Counted from the stretch's first letter, positions 25,806 through 35,698 are shown. The stretch is DNA of 64,000 nt from Fibrobacter sp. UBA4297 (GCF_002394865.1 NZ_DGUZ01000017.1:124001-188000); one strand, 5' to 3'. A program made the numbers and translations. Notes: generated from the letters alone by a model not told the origin.

Positions 25806-26951
25806 TTGGCTTTAGGGTTGATTGCTAGAATTCGTGGAGAGCGCGAAACTGTTGGCATAGATGTTGGCCACTACAGCATCAAGTACGTTAAGGTCTTTCA
25901 TGATGCTAACGGTAAAAGGATTGTGCGCGAAGTGGATTTGGAACCTGTTCCCGCAGGCTCTATCATTAATGGTGTTATCCAAAGGCGCGATTCCGAAGAT
26001 GTGTCTACGGAAAAGGGCGCCAAGAAGGAGAAAGACGGCTTCGACAAATTGAGCGAAGCTTTCTCCAAGTTGATGCTCCGTCACCAGCTAGACGAAAATG
26101 TGGATGTCGTTGCCTCGGTAAATTGCGGTGCCGGTGAAGGTGGAGTCCTTGTGGATCGCCTCTCCATCAAGGTCCCGAAAAACGGCAACGAAGAAGCGAT
26201 TATTGTTCAGACTGCTCAGTCCCGTCCGCCGTTCGACGACCAGGATAACGTTCTGGACTATGAGGTCGTTTCCCGCGAGGGCGACGAAGTCAAGGTGAAC
26301 GTAGTTGCCGCAAAGAACTCCATGCTTGAATCCTGGTCGCAGTTCTTTATTCGCAAGGGCATTAAGCTCTCGGCTCTGGATGTCGATATTTTTGGGCTTC
26401 TGAATTCATTTGTTGCAACCGCATCCGATGAGGAACTCAAGAAGACGACCGCCATTTTTAATATTGGCGAATCCAAGATGAGTGTTGGCTTTATCCAGGA
26501 TGGTAAGTTCCATTCTGTTAGATCCATGAATGGCGGTTCGCTGAATCTTATTATTAACAAGCTCTCTTCTAGTCTAAATATTCCTGCCGAAAAATGTCAT
26601 GAAATATTTGAAAAACAGGACTTGAAGGTTGTGGATGACGTGGCTATTTCTGTTATTGAAGACGCCATGAAAGTCGCTTTTGAAGAGCTTATGTCGCAGA
26701 TTACGTTTGGTATGCGCTACTTCTCTTCTGCCGAGGATTCCCGTCCGCTCGAAAGAATCCTGATAGGTGGTGGTGGTGCCTCTGTTCCTGAACTTGTGCA
26801 GTACATTAAGGAAAAGACTGGAATTGAGACGGATACTGTGAACCCATTCCGCTCTGTGGAATGCGATTCTAACGTGGTCGAACAGGCTAGTGCTATCGCT
26901 CTGTCTAACATTTACGCCCCGGCTTTGGGACTTGCAATGAGGAAGTTCTAA
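25806..26951 (+). CDS. pilM: Type IV pilus assembly ATPase-like protein PilM
   Basis: The 381-residue actin-like protein begins with TTG, seven bases after CGGAG. GIDVGHYSIKYVKV is the phosphate-1 loop and ILIGGGGASVPEL the adenosine loop of the PilM/FtsA fold. PilM stays in the cytoplasm and binds the PilN N-terminus, anchoring the inner-membrane alignment complex. The stop overlaps the pilN start by one base. Confidence 0.95.
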   Translation: MALGLIARIRGERETVGIDVGHYSIKYVKVFHDANGKRIVREVDLEPVPAGSIINGVIQRRDSEDVSTEKGAKKEKDGFDKLSEAFSKLMLRHQLDENVDVVASVNCGAGEGGVLVDRLSIKVPKNGNEEAIIVQTAQSRPPFDDQDNVLDYEVVSREGDEVKVNVVAAKNSMLESWSQFFIRKGIKLSALDVDIFGLLNSFVATASDEELKKTTAIFNIGESKMSVGFIQDGKFHSVRSMNGGSLNLIINKLSSSLNIPAEKCHEIFEKQDLKVVDDVAISVIEDAMKVAFEELMSQITFGMRYFSSAEDSRPLERILIGGGGASVPELVQYIKEKTGIETDTVNPFRSVECDSNVVEQASAIALSNIYAPALGLAMRKF

Positions 26952-27562
26952 TGGCTACGAAGAAGAATAAAGGTGCCAATAAGGCGCTTGCGATTACAAT
27001 CAACCTTTTGCCGGGTGAACACCGTAAACAGCAAAAGGATTTGACTTGGCTTACCGACCGACGTGTTGTTTGGCCGACCGTGTTTTTCATCCTTGCTGTT
27101 TTTGTGGTTTTGTTTGTATACGCTTATACGATTGAAGAAGTCTCTAGCAAGACCGCAGAACTGGAGTCAGTACGCTCCGCTGTCGAACGTGAACGTCCGT
27201 TGCTCAGGAAAATCAGTGAACTTGAAAAGCACCAGTCTATTATCAATACCAAGATTAATGCGCTCAAGTCTATCCAGATTAGCAAAAAACGTTGGGTAGT
27301 CCTGTTCGAAAACATTTCTTCGGTGCTGCCTCCGAACATGTGGCTCATGAGTGTGTCGCAAGTAAGCGAATTCAACCTCGAAATGAAGGGCACGACGTTC
27401 GATTTTTCCGAAGTGGCTGAGTATATGGTCAAGCTCGAAAAGCAGATGAGTGTAGAAAAGGTTTCGCTTGTGTCGATTTCGACAACGAAGGTCGATGGCG
27501 ACGAAGCTTACAGTTTTACACTCAAGGTCGAACTCAAGCGCGATCTTGGAGAGGAGGGTTGA
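26951..27562 (+). CDS. pilN: Type IV pilus assembly protein PilN
   Basis: The 203-residue protein has the short PilM-binding segment INLLPGEHR near residue 18, one membrane helix at about 38-60, a coiled coil and a ferredoxin-like periplasmic domain. It pairs with PilO. It overlaps pilM by one base. Confidence 0.94.
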   Translation: MATKKNKGANKALAITINLLPGEHRKQQKDLTWLTDRRVVWPTVFFILAVFVVLFVYAYTIEEVSSKTAELESVRSAVERERPLLRKISELEKHQSIINTKINALKSIQISKKRWVVLFENISSVLPPNMWLMSVSQVSEFNLEMKGTTFDFSEVAEYMVKLEKQMSVEKVSLVSISTTKVDGDEAYSFTLKVELKRDLGEEG

Positions 27563-27563
27563 T

Positions 27564-28169
27564 ATGGGCAACCTTAATATTGACTTTAAAGACAAGAAGA
27601 ACGTATACTGTATCGCTGTTATAGTCATTATTTGCTTGATGATCTATGCTGGCTATACGTATATTTGGGAACCGTTCGAAGTTGAATATGGCAATCTTGA
27701 ATCCCAGCGAGAATCGGCACAGAAAGAACTCGACAAGATTAATTCCAAGAAGCATCGCGTGGCCGAACTCGAAATGCAGCTTGCGCAGGCCGAAAAGGAT
27801 TTCCAGAAGCTGAAGGAAATGTTCCCGGAAGAAGAAAAGGTGCCCATGCGCTTGCAGGACCTCTATTCTGTGCTCCGCAGTTCCGGCGTGCAGATTCAGA
27901 AGTTCAATCCGGAAGGCCGTTCCGAAAGGGAACATTACATTGAAAACCGCTATTCTATTGCGGTCAATTCCGGTTATCACATGCTCGGATACCTGTTTGC
28001 TGAAATCGCAAACTTCAACTATCCGACGGCTATTACGAACTTGAAGCTTTCTCGCTATTCGGGTATCGCAGCCGAAGTGCAGAAAGCTGAAACTCACGGT
28101 TGGACGCCGATTACTATGTCGGTGAATTTCAACTTGACCACTTATACATCCAAGAAGGTTGGCAAATAA
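27564..28169 (+). CDS. pilO: Type IV pilus assembly protein PilO
   Basis: The start at 27564 follows GGAGGG by six bases and comes directly after the pilN stop. The 201-residue protein has a membrane helix at about 12-30, a coiled coil at about 40-85 and a periplasmic domain beginning VPMRLQDLYSVLR. It forms heterodimers with PilN in the inner-membrane platform. The next gene overlaps it by one base (TAATG). Confidence 0.93.
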   Translation: MGNLNIDFKDKKNVYCIAVIVIICLMIYAGYTYIWEPFEVEYGNLESQRESAQKELDKINSKKHRVAELEMQLAQAEKDFQKLKEMFPEEEKVPMRLQDLYSVLRSSGVQIQKFNPEGRSEREHYIENRYSIAVNSGYHMLGYLFAEIANFNYPTAITNLKLSRYSGIAAEVQKAETHGWTPITMSVNFNLTTYTSKKVGK

Positions 28170-29908
28170 TGAAATGCAAGTTCCTTCTTATGCTTTTATC
28201 GAGTGCCGTGGCCATGCAGGCTGCAATGATCAAGGATGTTCGCTTTGATTGCTCGAAGAATTGCCAGATGGTCTTCCAGTTTGCCTCTGACAAGAATTTA
28301 CCGACATTCTTCCAGAAATTTGATAACGCCTCGAAGACGCTGACGGTCGGTTTTTCCGGATCGGACTTTGCCCTTGGTGTTGGCAATTTCGATGTGGACC
28401 AGTCTTCGTCGTATGTGCGTTCCTTGAGTGTTTCTAAGGAGCAGTATCGCGGAATGGACTTCTTGATGATCCGTATGCCGGTGGGCGCCTCCGTCAATTC
28501 GGACAAGAATGCGATTGCCTTGGAAAAGTCAAGCTTCCTTTTGAAGTTTAACGGCAAGAATGGCAAGTCCTGGACGCTTTCGAAGCTCTTTGCAAGCAAA
28601 AAGGCGGCTGCTGAAAAGGCTCTTCGTGAAGAGGAAAAGCGCCTTGCTGCCGAACGCAAGGCTGCAGAGAAACAGGCCGCCCTTGACCGCAAGGCAGCAG
28701 AAAAGCAAGCCGCTCTCGAACGTAAGGCCGCCCGCGAAGAAGAAAAGCGCATGGCTGCCGAACGCAAGGCCGCAGAAAAGGCTGCCCGTGAAAATATAGC
28801 GCAGGCTGCGGCTCCGGCTGGTGCTTCTGCTTTGCTTCCGGGACTCAAGGAAATGACCGTCCTTATCGGCTCGGGCATGGAACAGTTCCGACTGGTTGCT
28901 AATTCTCGTTTGAGTATTGCCGATGTCTCGGACCCGAACGGATCCTTCTTGATTACTGTTAAGGCCCAGGGCCCGGAAAGGTCTCCGGTATTTAAAGTTG
29001 GTGCAGGTTCTTTGGTCAAATCTGTATTCTGGGATCCTAACGGACTCAATATCCAGCTCTCGGCTGGGGCAAAACCCGCCATATTGGTGCAGGAAGGCGC
29101 CTTGGTCTTGCAGACTTCTGAAAATGCGGTCCGTCGCGATGGGTTCGTTTTTTGGAGCGCCCGTCCGAGTGGTATTTATGTGCGCGACTGGATGAAGTCT
29201 CCGGATGCCGTTCCTGAATTTTCGGACTTCGTGAAGGTTTATGAGAAAGAAAGCAAAAAGGTCGTTTCCAGTACGCAGACATTCCATTTGCGTCCGGTTG
29301 TGCGTGAACTGATTGTCGTTGCCGATGAAACGGAATTCTATGCAGCTCCGAGCGAAAAGGCTCAGGTGATGCAGCGAGTGGTCTTTGGTGACCGCCTCGT
29401 GAACATGGACTTGACTGGCCTTTATCGCAAGGTCCAGGTGGGCAACAAGGTTGGTTATGTGAACCGCCGTGCCGTAAGCTTTACAGATGAACTATCTGCC
29501 GTGCAGATGGAACGCTTAAAGAAGGTGGACCAGGAACGCGGTGAAATGCTTACGCAGGGGATGAAACCTGCCGGAAGCGCTCTTGATGAACTTTACGAAG
29601 ACCGTGTGACTTACAGTTCATTTGGCCGTCGTGACCCGTTTGTTGAAATCAAGGGCTTGGTCGAAGAAGGCATCAACATCGACCAGGTTGAATTGGTGGG
29701 TATCATTTGGGAAGCCGAGGAGCCGGTGGCTATCCTCGTCGAATCCAAGAATCCGGGCGTGTCTTATACGATTAAGGAAGGCGATAAGATCATGAACGGA
29801 AAAGTTCTTAAAATTACACAAACTGATGTGCTCTTCTTGATTCAGGAATTCGGGGTGAGCCGTCGCTACTCTATGGGTCTTCCCGATAAATTTGGGGGTC
29901 AAAAGTGA
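28169..29908 (+). CDS. pilP: PilP-like pilus protein fused to coiled coil and SH3-like domain
   Basis: The 579-residue protein is about three times the length of usual PilP. After a signal peptide (about 1-18) comes an AMIN-like beta region, then a charged repeat segment of ERKAAEKQAA type (about 140-210) expected to be helical. A second beta region follows, then an SH3-like domain (about 379-439, TEFYAAPSEKAQV...GYVNRRAV) and a C-terminal PilP domain (about 477-579, FGRRDPFVEIKG). PilP bridges PilNO to the secretin. AMIN and SH3 parts suggest peptidoglycan binding. The position between pilO and pilQ fits. Confidence 0.85.
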   Translation: MKCKFLLMLLSSAVAMQAAMIKDVRFDCSKNCQMVFQFASDKNLPTFFQKFDNASKTLTVGFSGSDFALGVGNFDVDQSSSYVRSLSVSKEQYRGMDFLMIRMPVGASVNSDKNAIALEKSSFLLKFNGKNGKSWTLSKLFASKKAAAEKALREEEKRLAAERKAAEKQAALDRKAAEKQAALERKAAREEEKRMAAERKAAEKAARENIAQAAAPAGASALLPGLKEMTVLIGSGMEQFRLVANSRLSIADVSDPNGSFLITVKAQGPERSPVFKVGAGSLVKSVFWDPNGLNIQLSAGAKPAILVQEGALVLQTSENAVRRDGFVFWSARPSGIYVRDWMKSPDAVPEFSDFVKVYEKESKKVVSSTQTFHLRPVVRELIVVADETEFYAAPSEKAQVMQRVVFGDRLVNMDLTGLYRKVQVGNKVGYVNRRAVSFTDELSAVQMERLKKVDQERGEMLTQGMKPAGSALDELYEDRVTYSSFGRRDPFVEIKGLVEEGINIDQVELVGIIWEAEEPVAILVESKNPGVSYTIKEGDKIMNGKVLKITQTDVLFLIQEFGVSRRYSMGLPDKFGGQK

Positions 29909-31374
29909 AAAAGCTGACTAAAATTCTGACGATTCTTATCATGGTGGCAAGCTTTGCTACCGCGTGGGCCGCACCTGCGGAGGGTTCTGTAGCCCCGAAT
30001 AAGAAGCTATATGACTTCAACTTTGTCAATATGGACTACGAAGCCATTTTCCGCTCTGTGTCCGTGATTGCAGGCGTGGACATCTTGATTGCCCCTGATG
30101 TCAAGGGCAAGATCAGCTTGCGTGTGACCAAGAAGACATGGCAGGAAACTTTGGATATTATTTGTAACATGAATGACCTCACGTGGGTGATTCAGGACAA
30201 GTACATTTCCATCCAGCGCTTGAGCACTTACCAGGCCAAGCAGAAAAAGCTTGCCGACGAGGAAAATCAGGCAGAACAGAATGCACCGCTCGTCCGTAAG
30301 AACTTCCAGGTGCATCATGCTAAGGCTGATGAACTCGTGAAGGTTCTCGAAAGCATGAAGTCGAACCGTGGTAAGATTTCTGTCGTGGAACGCACGAACT
30401 CCATCATCGTTTACGATACAGAAAACAAGATAGAGCAGATGGGCAATGCGCTCACCGAACTTGATGTCGAAACGCTTCAGATTATGATTACGGCTAAGCT
30501 CGTGGTTGTGAACAGCGAACTTGCTCGTGAACTTGGAGTGGACTGGACTGCTGCGATGGGTTCTGCTACGCTTACGCCGGGCATGGCTACTGCAGCAACA
30601 GGTGCTACAGCTGGCTCTAGCCGAATCAGCGGCGTTATTCAGTCTTTCCCGAACGGAACGTCTCCGGCTGTGGGCAAGGCCAATACCGCCATTACGGCTA
30701 GCCTCCTCGACAATAATCTCCAGATTGCTATTTCGAACTTGATGGGTGATGCTTCTACGGAAGTGCTTGCTTCTCCGCAGGTTTCTACGCTTGACAACAC
30801 CGAAGCTCAGGTGTTCATGGGTGACAAGGTCTCTATCCGCGTGATTGACGATAGCGGTGAATCTTCGACCAAGATGGTGGAAACGGGTATCAAGCTTACC
30901 GTGACTCCGCACGTTTCTGGTGACAACCGCATCTTGCTTGACCTCCATCCGGAAAACAACTCCTACGGCTATGACGAAAAGGGCGAAGTCGTGATTTCGA
31001 CCCAGGAAGCAAAGACCAAGGTTGTCGTGGCTGACGGTGAAACTGTTGTGATTGGTGGTCTTACCCGTAACGAAAATACGGAAAGCGAAAGCGGCATCCC
31101 GTTCCTCAAGGACATTCCGCTGCTGGGCAACCTCTTCAAGTACACTCGCAAGTCCATCACAAAGAAGGACCTCGTGATTTTCGTGACGCCGCGTATTATC
31201 CGCAATTACGTCGGCAATGTAGAAATCTCTGAAAAGTCCGAAGAAACTTCTAGTGTTGCCGCTCCGGAACTCAAGCCGGTCGATGACAAGATTATGGAAT
31301 CTCCGGTCGTGACGGGTGAAACCCCGGAAGCTCCGGTTCCGGAAAATTCCCACGACGATGGCTGGAATCAGTAA
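29905..31374 (+). CDS. pilQ: Type IV pilus secretin PilQ
   Basis: The 489-residue protein has a signal peptide (about 1-22), an STN/N0 domain, one N1 domain (KNFQVHHAKADELVKVLES) and the secretin pore (VLASPQVSTLDNTEAQVFMG to PLLGNLFKYT...VIFVTPRII). It forms the outer-membrane channel for the pilus. It is shorter than proteobacterial PilQ because AMIN domains are absent; these may be supplied by the preceding PilP fusion. It overlaps that gene by four bases. Confidence 0.96.
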   Translation: MKKLTKILTILIMVASFATAWAAPAEGSVAPNKKLYDFNFVNMDYEAIFRSVSVIAGVDILIAPDVKGKISLRVTKKTWQETLDIICNMNDLTWVIQDKYISIQRLSTYQAKQKKLADEENQAEQNAPLVRKNFQVHHAKADELVKVLESMKSNRGKISVVERTNSIIVYDTENKIEQMGNALTELDVETLQIMITAKLVVVNSELARELGVDWTAAMGSATLTPGMATAATGATAGSSRISGVIQSFPNGTSPAVGKANTAITASLLDNNLQIAISNLMGDASTEVLASPQVSTLDNTEAQVFMGDKVSIRVIDDSGESSTKMVETGIKLTVTPHVSGDNRILLDLHPENNSYGYDEKGEVVISTQEAKTKVVVADGETVVIGGLTRNENTESESGIPFLKDIPLLGNLFKYTRKSITKKDLVIFVTPRIIRNYVGNVEISEKSEETSSVAAPELKPVDDKIMESPVVTGETPEAPVPENSHDDGWNQ

Positions 31375-31383
31375 TTAGAAAGT

Positions 31384-31407
31384 GCCGGACTTCGGTCCGG
31401 CTTTTTT
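31384..31407 (+). terminator. Terminator of the pil operon
   Basis: GCCGGAC-TTCG-GTCCGGC followed by six T, 10 bp past the pilQ stop. Confidence 0.9.
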
Positions 31408-31448
31408 GTATGCTCGCTCAATTCAGCACTAGTTTTATAAACGCGAAA

Positions 31449-31474
31449 ACCCTGGCTTGGCCAGGGCTTTTTTC
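31449..31474. terminator. Second hairpin terminator between pilQ and holA
   Basis: CCCTGGC-TTG-GCCAGGG followed by CTTTTTT. An AAAA tract precedes it, so it may also help stop the converging holA transcript. Confidence 0.7.
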
Positions 31475-31507
31475 GTCTGTAGTCGCGAGCGACGTTCTGT
31501 ATTCTAA

Positions 31508-32476
31508 TTATCGCACGACGAGTGCGGCGAGGGCGAGTTCCTGGCTCATGCGGGTTGGGCACTTGCCACTCTTGATTTCGTAATTGAGGTCGGCGAGGCG
31601 GCGCAGAACGCGCACAAGGAGCGGCTTACGCCAACGGCGGCAGCATTCTGCGGCTTGGCCTTTTTTCACGAACATGTAGTAGTTCTTGCCGATCTTCTTG
31701 GCAGCTTCTTCGGGCGAGACGCCCTTTGCGGTAAGCGAGCCGTAGTTCAAAAGCGAGAGCGCGTAGTTGTACAGCGTGTTCGAAATGCGGATGGCGTCGA
31801 CGCCGCTGTTCAAGAGCTCGTTTAGCTTCTGGACGTAAGCCTTGGCATTCTGCATGCCGAAGAAGCCTTCAATCTCGTAGGTCGGGATATCGCGCTGGGA
31901 GACGACCATCGTTTTCACGAGGTCGAGCGTAATTTTTTTGCAGTCCGGAGCGTAGAGGAGGATCTTTTCGACTTCTTCGCTCACGAGCTTGGTATCGTTG
32001 CCGAGCGCTTCGGCGAGGTACTGCGATGCTGCAGGCTCAATCGCCTTGTTGAAGTGCGTCGGGACAACGGCTGAAATCCAGTCGGCCATTTCGTATTGCT
32101 TCGGGACGTCGAACTTTTCGACCTTGCCAACCTTTGCGAGAGCCTTGTAGAGCTCGCTGGAGGCGAGAAGTGTTTCAAAATCGAATAGCAGCTTGCCGCT
32201 TGCCGCATGGGGGAGCCACTTGGCGAGTGCCTTCATGTCGTCGGTTTTGAGGGCTTCGGCCTTGCGCACGACGATGACCTGTTCAGGCGAGAAGATCGAC
32301 ACGGAATCACACGCTTCGATGATGACATCGGAGATGGAGGCGATGTTTGTGTCGGTGGCGTATAGCACCTGCTTGGCCATCGGATCTGAAATCCGGTCGC
32401 CAAGAGTCTCAGCGAGGAATTTATCAATCCGCTTGTCCTTGCTGAACTGGTCTTTGCCGATGAGCGTTACGAACAT
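31508..32476 (-). CDS. holA: DNA polymerase III subunit delta
   Basis: The 322-residue protein matches the HolA clamp-loader subunit: the early GKDQFSKDKRIDKFL, the SPEQVIVVRKAE strand, the middle EEVEKILLYAP helix and the C-terminal all-helical domain. Delta opens the beta sliding clamp. It lies three bases after greA in the same direction, so the two share a transcript. Confidence 0.93.
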   Translation of the reverse strand: MFVTLIGKDQFSKDKRIDKFLAETLGDRISDPMAKQVLYATDTNIASISDVIIEACDSVSIFSPEQVIVVRKAEALKTDDMKALAKWLPHAASGKLLFDFETLLASSELYKALAKVGKVEKFDVPKQYEMADWISAVVPTHFNKAIEPAASQYLAEALGNDTKLVSEEVEKILLYAPDCKKITLDLVKTMVVSQRDIPTYEIEGFFGMQNAKAYVQKLNELLNSGVDAIRISNTLYNYALSLLNYGSLTAKGVSPEEAAKKIGKNYYMFVKKGQAAECCRRWRKPLLVRVLRRLADLNYEIKSGKCPTRMSQELALAALVVR

Positions 32477-32479
32477 GGA

Positions 32480-32947
32480 TTACTTGAAATCGATGATTTC
32501 GAACTGGTTCTTGCCCTTGGGCGTTACGACTTCCACGACATCGCCGCGCTTTTTGCCCATGAGGGCTGCACCAATCGGGCTCTTGAAGCTGATCTTGCCG
32601 TTGAGGGCATCGGCTTCTTCGGGGGAGACGAGCTGGTAGACGATTTCGCGCTTGGTCTTCAAGTTCTTGGCCGTGATGGTGGCGCCGAACTTGATGGTGT
32701 CGGAGTTCGCATCAAATGCAATCACCTGGGCGCGGGCGAGCTGGTCCTGGAGCTTCGGCATTTCGATGTTGTCAATAGAGGCAAGGCGCTCCTTGGCAGC
32801 ATGGTATTCTGCGTTTTCACTCAAATCGCCTTGTGCACGGGCATCAACTAATTCTTGAAGTACGCGGGGACGTTCAACATTTTTTAAATTTTCAAGGTCC
32901 TTAACGAGCTTGTCGTAAGCCTCTTGTGTAAACATGATCTTTTCCAT
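32480..32947 (-). CDS. greA: Transcription elongation factor GreA
   Basis: The 155-residue protein has the antiparallel coiled coil with the conserved acidic tip (LSENAEYHAAKERL) and the C-terminal domain ending near SPIGAALMGKKRGDVVEV. It rescues backtracked RNA polymerase by stimulating RNA cleavage. It is upstream of holA and divergent from argJ. Confidence 0.97.
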   Translation of the reverse strand: MEKIMFTQEAYDKLVKDLENLKNVERPRVLQELVDARAQGDLSENAEYHAAKERLASIDNIEMPKLQDQLARAQVIAFDANSDTIKFGATITAKNLKTKREIVYQLVSPEEADALNGKISFKSPIGAALMGKKRGDVVEVVTPKGKNQFEIIDFK

Positions 32948-33021
32948 GCTCCATAAGGTAAAAATTTTAACGGGCTTTGCGAGCCCAGAATCGCAAAGAA
33001 AGCTTCTTTTTAGGAGATACT

Positions 33022-34239
33022 ATGTACACTGTGTTGGAAAAAGGCGGCGTTTGCTCCCCCAAGGGCTTTACCGCATCTGGAATTTGCGCCGGAATCAAGG
33101 CCAGCGGCAATGCCGATATGGCTCTTCTCAAGAGCGAAAAGGCTGCCCGCTGCTTCGCCGTTTTTACCACCAATAAGGTGAAGGCCGCTCCGGTCCTTTA
33201 TGACAAGGCCGCTTTGGAACATGCCCACTTTGCATCTGCTGTGATCGTGAACAGCGGTAACGCTAACGCTTGCACAGGCGAAAAGGGCTATGCCGATGCT
33301 GAACGTATGGCTGTCCTCACGGAAGAAGCCTTGAAGCTCACGCCGAAGAGCGTGCTTGTTTGCAGCACGGGCGTGATTGGCCACTTGATGCCGATGGACA
33401 AGATCGAAGCCGGTATCCCGAAGCTCGTGGAAAAGCTCCATGAAGATGCTTCCGAAGAATTCGGCCGCGCAATCCTCACAACGGACCTTGCTCTCAAGAG
33501 CCACGCTGTGGAAATCAAGACCGAAAAGGGTGTGGTGACTATCGGTGGCGCCTGCAAGGGTTCTGGCATGATCCACCCGAACATGGCAACGATGCTTGCG
33601 TTCATCACGACTGACCTTGCTTTGCCGATTGACTTCTTTGCTGAATTCCGCGCTAACATCGCAGACTCCTTCAACGCTATTACGGTTGATGGTGACACCA
33701 GCACGAACGACACTTGCATCATGCTTGCTAACGGCATGAGCGGCATCAAGTACGAAGACCTTTCGCTCAGCGAGCAGGGCGAATTCCGCGCTGCTTTGAC
33801 GCTCGTGATGCAGAGCCTCGCCAAGGACATTGTCCGCGATGGTGAAGGTGCAACGAAGCTCATCGAACTCCGCATTGAAAAGGCTGAAAGCCACGAAGAA
33901 GCACTCCGCATGGCCCGCTTCATCGGTACGTCGAACCTCGCCAAGTGCGCTATGTTCGGTGAAGACCCGAACTGGGGCCGTATCCTTAGCAGTGCTGGTT
34001 CTAGCGGCTGCAACATGGTTGCCGAACACACGGACCTCTACTTTGGTGAAGTCAAGGTTCTTGAAGGTGGCCGTCCGGTACAGCTGGATGAAAAGCAGAC
34101 GGCTGCACTGCATGCCGTGGTTCGTCAGCGTGAATACAAAGTAACGCTCGTGTTGAACATTGGTCAGGCTTCTGCAAGTGCATTCACTTGCGACTTGAGC
34201 TATGGCTATGTGAAAATCAACGCAGAGTATACAACGTAA
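33022..34239 (+). CDS. argJ: Bifunctional glutamate N-acetyltransferase / N-acetylglutamate synthase ArgJ
   Basis: The start is taken at 33022, after TAGGAGA. The 405-residue precursor contains the self-cleavage site with nucleophilic Thr in KGSGMIHPNMATML (around nt 33557-33600). Gly-rich GSSGCNMVAEH and the DGDTSTNDT substrate segment are present. It recycles the acetyl group in arginine synthesis. No other arg gene is adjacent. Confidence 0.96.
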   Translation: MYTVLEKGGVCSPKGFTASGICAGIKASGNADMALLKSEKAARCFAVFTTNKVKAAPVLYDKAALEHAHFASAVIVNSGNANACTGEKGYADAERMAVLTEEALKLTPKSVLVCSTGVIGHLMPMDKIEAGIPKLVEKLHEDASEEFGRAILTTDLALKSHAVEIKTEKGVVTIGGACKGSGMIHPNMATMLAFITTDLALPIDFFAEFRANIADSFNAITVDGDTSTNDTCIMLANGMSGIKYEDLSLSEQGEFRAALTLVMQSLAKDIVRDGEGATKLIELRIEKAESHEEALRMARFIGTSNLAKCAMFGEDPNWGRILSSAGSSGCNMVAEHTDLYFGEVKVLEGGRPVQLDEKQTAALHAVVRQREYKVTLVLNIGQASASAFTCDLSYGYVKINAEYTT

Positions 34240-34241
34240 TT

Positions 34242-34322
34242 AGTTACTAGTTAATAGTTCCTAGTTACTAGAGTTGTCATTCCCGACCCTGTCCTCGCTT
34301 AACGGGGATGATCGGGAATCTC
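34242..34322. repeat. TAGTTACTAG-type run plus REP-like palindrome
   Basis: AGTTACTAGTTAATAGTTCC is followed by TCATTCCCGA...TCGGGAATCTCC (34268-34322), whose loop holds CCTGTCCTCGCTTAACGG. Confidence 0.6.
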
Positions 34323-34330
34323 CTTTTTTA

Positions 34331-34364
34331 GAACTTCTCGGGTATGCTCCGGGAAGTTTTTGTT
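34331..34364 (+). terminator. Probable terminator downstream of argJ
   Basis: AACTTCTCGG and CCGGGAAGTT form a stem with a short loop, followed by TTTTGTTTTA. Confidence 0.65.
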
Positions 34365-34379
34365 TTATATTTAACTTAT

Positions 34380-35603
34380 ATGATTCGTACAGCTTTTCTT
34401 GCTATTCTTTGTTCTTGTGCGATAGCTCTTGGTCAAAATGCAAATCTTGACCCGGTTGACTACAACAAGGTTAAAGTCAACCCAGCCGATATGGCGGAAT
34501 TTCAAGATGCTCGTAATAGTCTGTGGCTTGCGCTGAAAAATGGCGATGTTAACAAGGTCGATGTCGCTCTTGCGTTCTTGTCTCATGAGATGATTCCTGA
34601 GTCGGCGTTGGATAGTTTGGAACTTCTTCAGATAAACTTGTTGCTGGAACGCTATGACCAGGCCATTCCGCAGTTTGCGAATATGCTTATGAAAGGGCGT
34701 AAAAAAGTCCGATACTCCTTCGCCTACGATTCCCTATTCCATTACTTAAGAAACGAGACCCGCTTTGCAGCCGAATATACGGACCGTTCTGCGGAGCGCG
34801 ACCAAGCAGAACGTCATATGAAATTAAAGGGGTACATGACTGAAGCGGCACAGGCAAACATAAAGCAGGAATACAAGGATCTTGCATCCATTTTTGCGGA
34901 TTTGCACCCCTTTTATCATTTTTTTGATAAGGGATTTTGGACTTATCTAATAACAATCAACAAAGTTCCCGACAACGACAGCTTGGCAAATATTATTTCA
35001 CAAAGAGTAGAGGATAGAGTCGATCTTCATCAAGAAATGGACACGGTTGCCGTCAAGTTGATGATTGAAAGAATTCAGGCTTTTTGTGAAAAATATCCGG
35101 AATCGGAGTATTCGGAGTGGCTGAAGAACATTTCCTGGGAAATAGAAAGGGTTCAAAATAGTTACAAAAGGTATAGAAACTATTATGAAGAAAAACTTTA
35201 TACTGGGGGTATAGGCTTAGAAGCATTTTTGCTCGGCGTAAGCCTATCTTTTACCGAAGGTGAATTTTTGTTAGGTGTTCCAGTTCAGATATCGCGGCTT
35301 ATCGTGACTCCGTCTATGTTTTTAGGTGGGGAATATTCCGATGCATTTTTCATTACAGCCGGTATAGATGTGTATGAAAATAAGTGGCTTAAAATCCAGC
35401 CGTTTGCGGGTGGGTATGACCTCTTTACTGCGGGTTTGCAAGTGGATTACCGTTTTTGGATGTCGAAGACGTGCGGTTCCGAATTTCATGACGCCACCTA
35501 CCTGACTTTGAAACTTAGGTATATGGGAATTTATAATGCTCCAGAAACCAAAAAAGAATGGCATAACCGTGTTTATTTGGGGCTCGGAGTTCATGTCTGG
35601 TAA
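34380..35603 (+). CDS. Exported protein with helical N-half and predicted beta-barrel C-half, unassigned
   Basis: An in-frame ATG at 34344 would fall within the upstream terminator, so 34380 is preferred. It gives 407 residues with a signal peptide (about 1-19). Residues 20-260 are helical and rich in charged and aromatic residues, of TPR-like periodicity. The last 140 residues alternate polar and hydrophobic (TGGIGLEAFLLGVSL...YLGLGVHVW) and end with an aromatic residue, like a small outer-membrane barrel. No family is recognised. Confidence 0.7.
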   Translation: MIRTAFLAILCSCAIALGQNANLDPVDYNKVKVNPADMAEFQDARNSLWLALKNGDVNKVDVALAFLSHEMIPESALDSLELLQINLLLERYDQAIPQFANMLMKGRKKVRYSFAYDSLFHYLRNETRFAAEYTDRSAERDQAERHMKLKGYMTEAAQANIKQEYKDLASIFADLHPFYHFFDKGFWTYLITINKVPDNDSLANIISQRVEDRVDLHQEMDTVAVKLMIERIQAFCEKYPESEYSEWLKNISWEIERVQNSYKRYRNYYEEKLYTGGIGLEAFLLGVSLSFTEGEFLLGVPVQISRLIVTPSMFLGGEYSDAFFITAGIDVYENKWLKIQPFAGGYDLFTAGLQVDYRFWMSKTCGSEFHDATYLTLKLRYMGIYNAPETKKEWHNRVYLGLGVHVW

Positions 35604-35698
35604 TGAGCGATGGTTCCTTTTGTGAACGGAATTCTTGTGATAATCCTGCCGCTGGGTGGGATTTTCTTGTATTTTTAATTGAAACACAAGGATGGAAT

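Noticed and set aside
30007..31353. Minus-strand open frame of 448 codons across pilQ
   Set aside because: Antisense shadow of the secretin; no ribosome site and no domain features.
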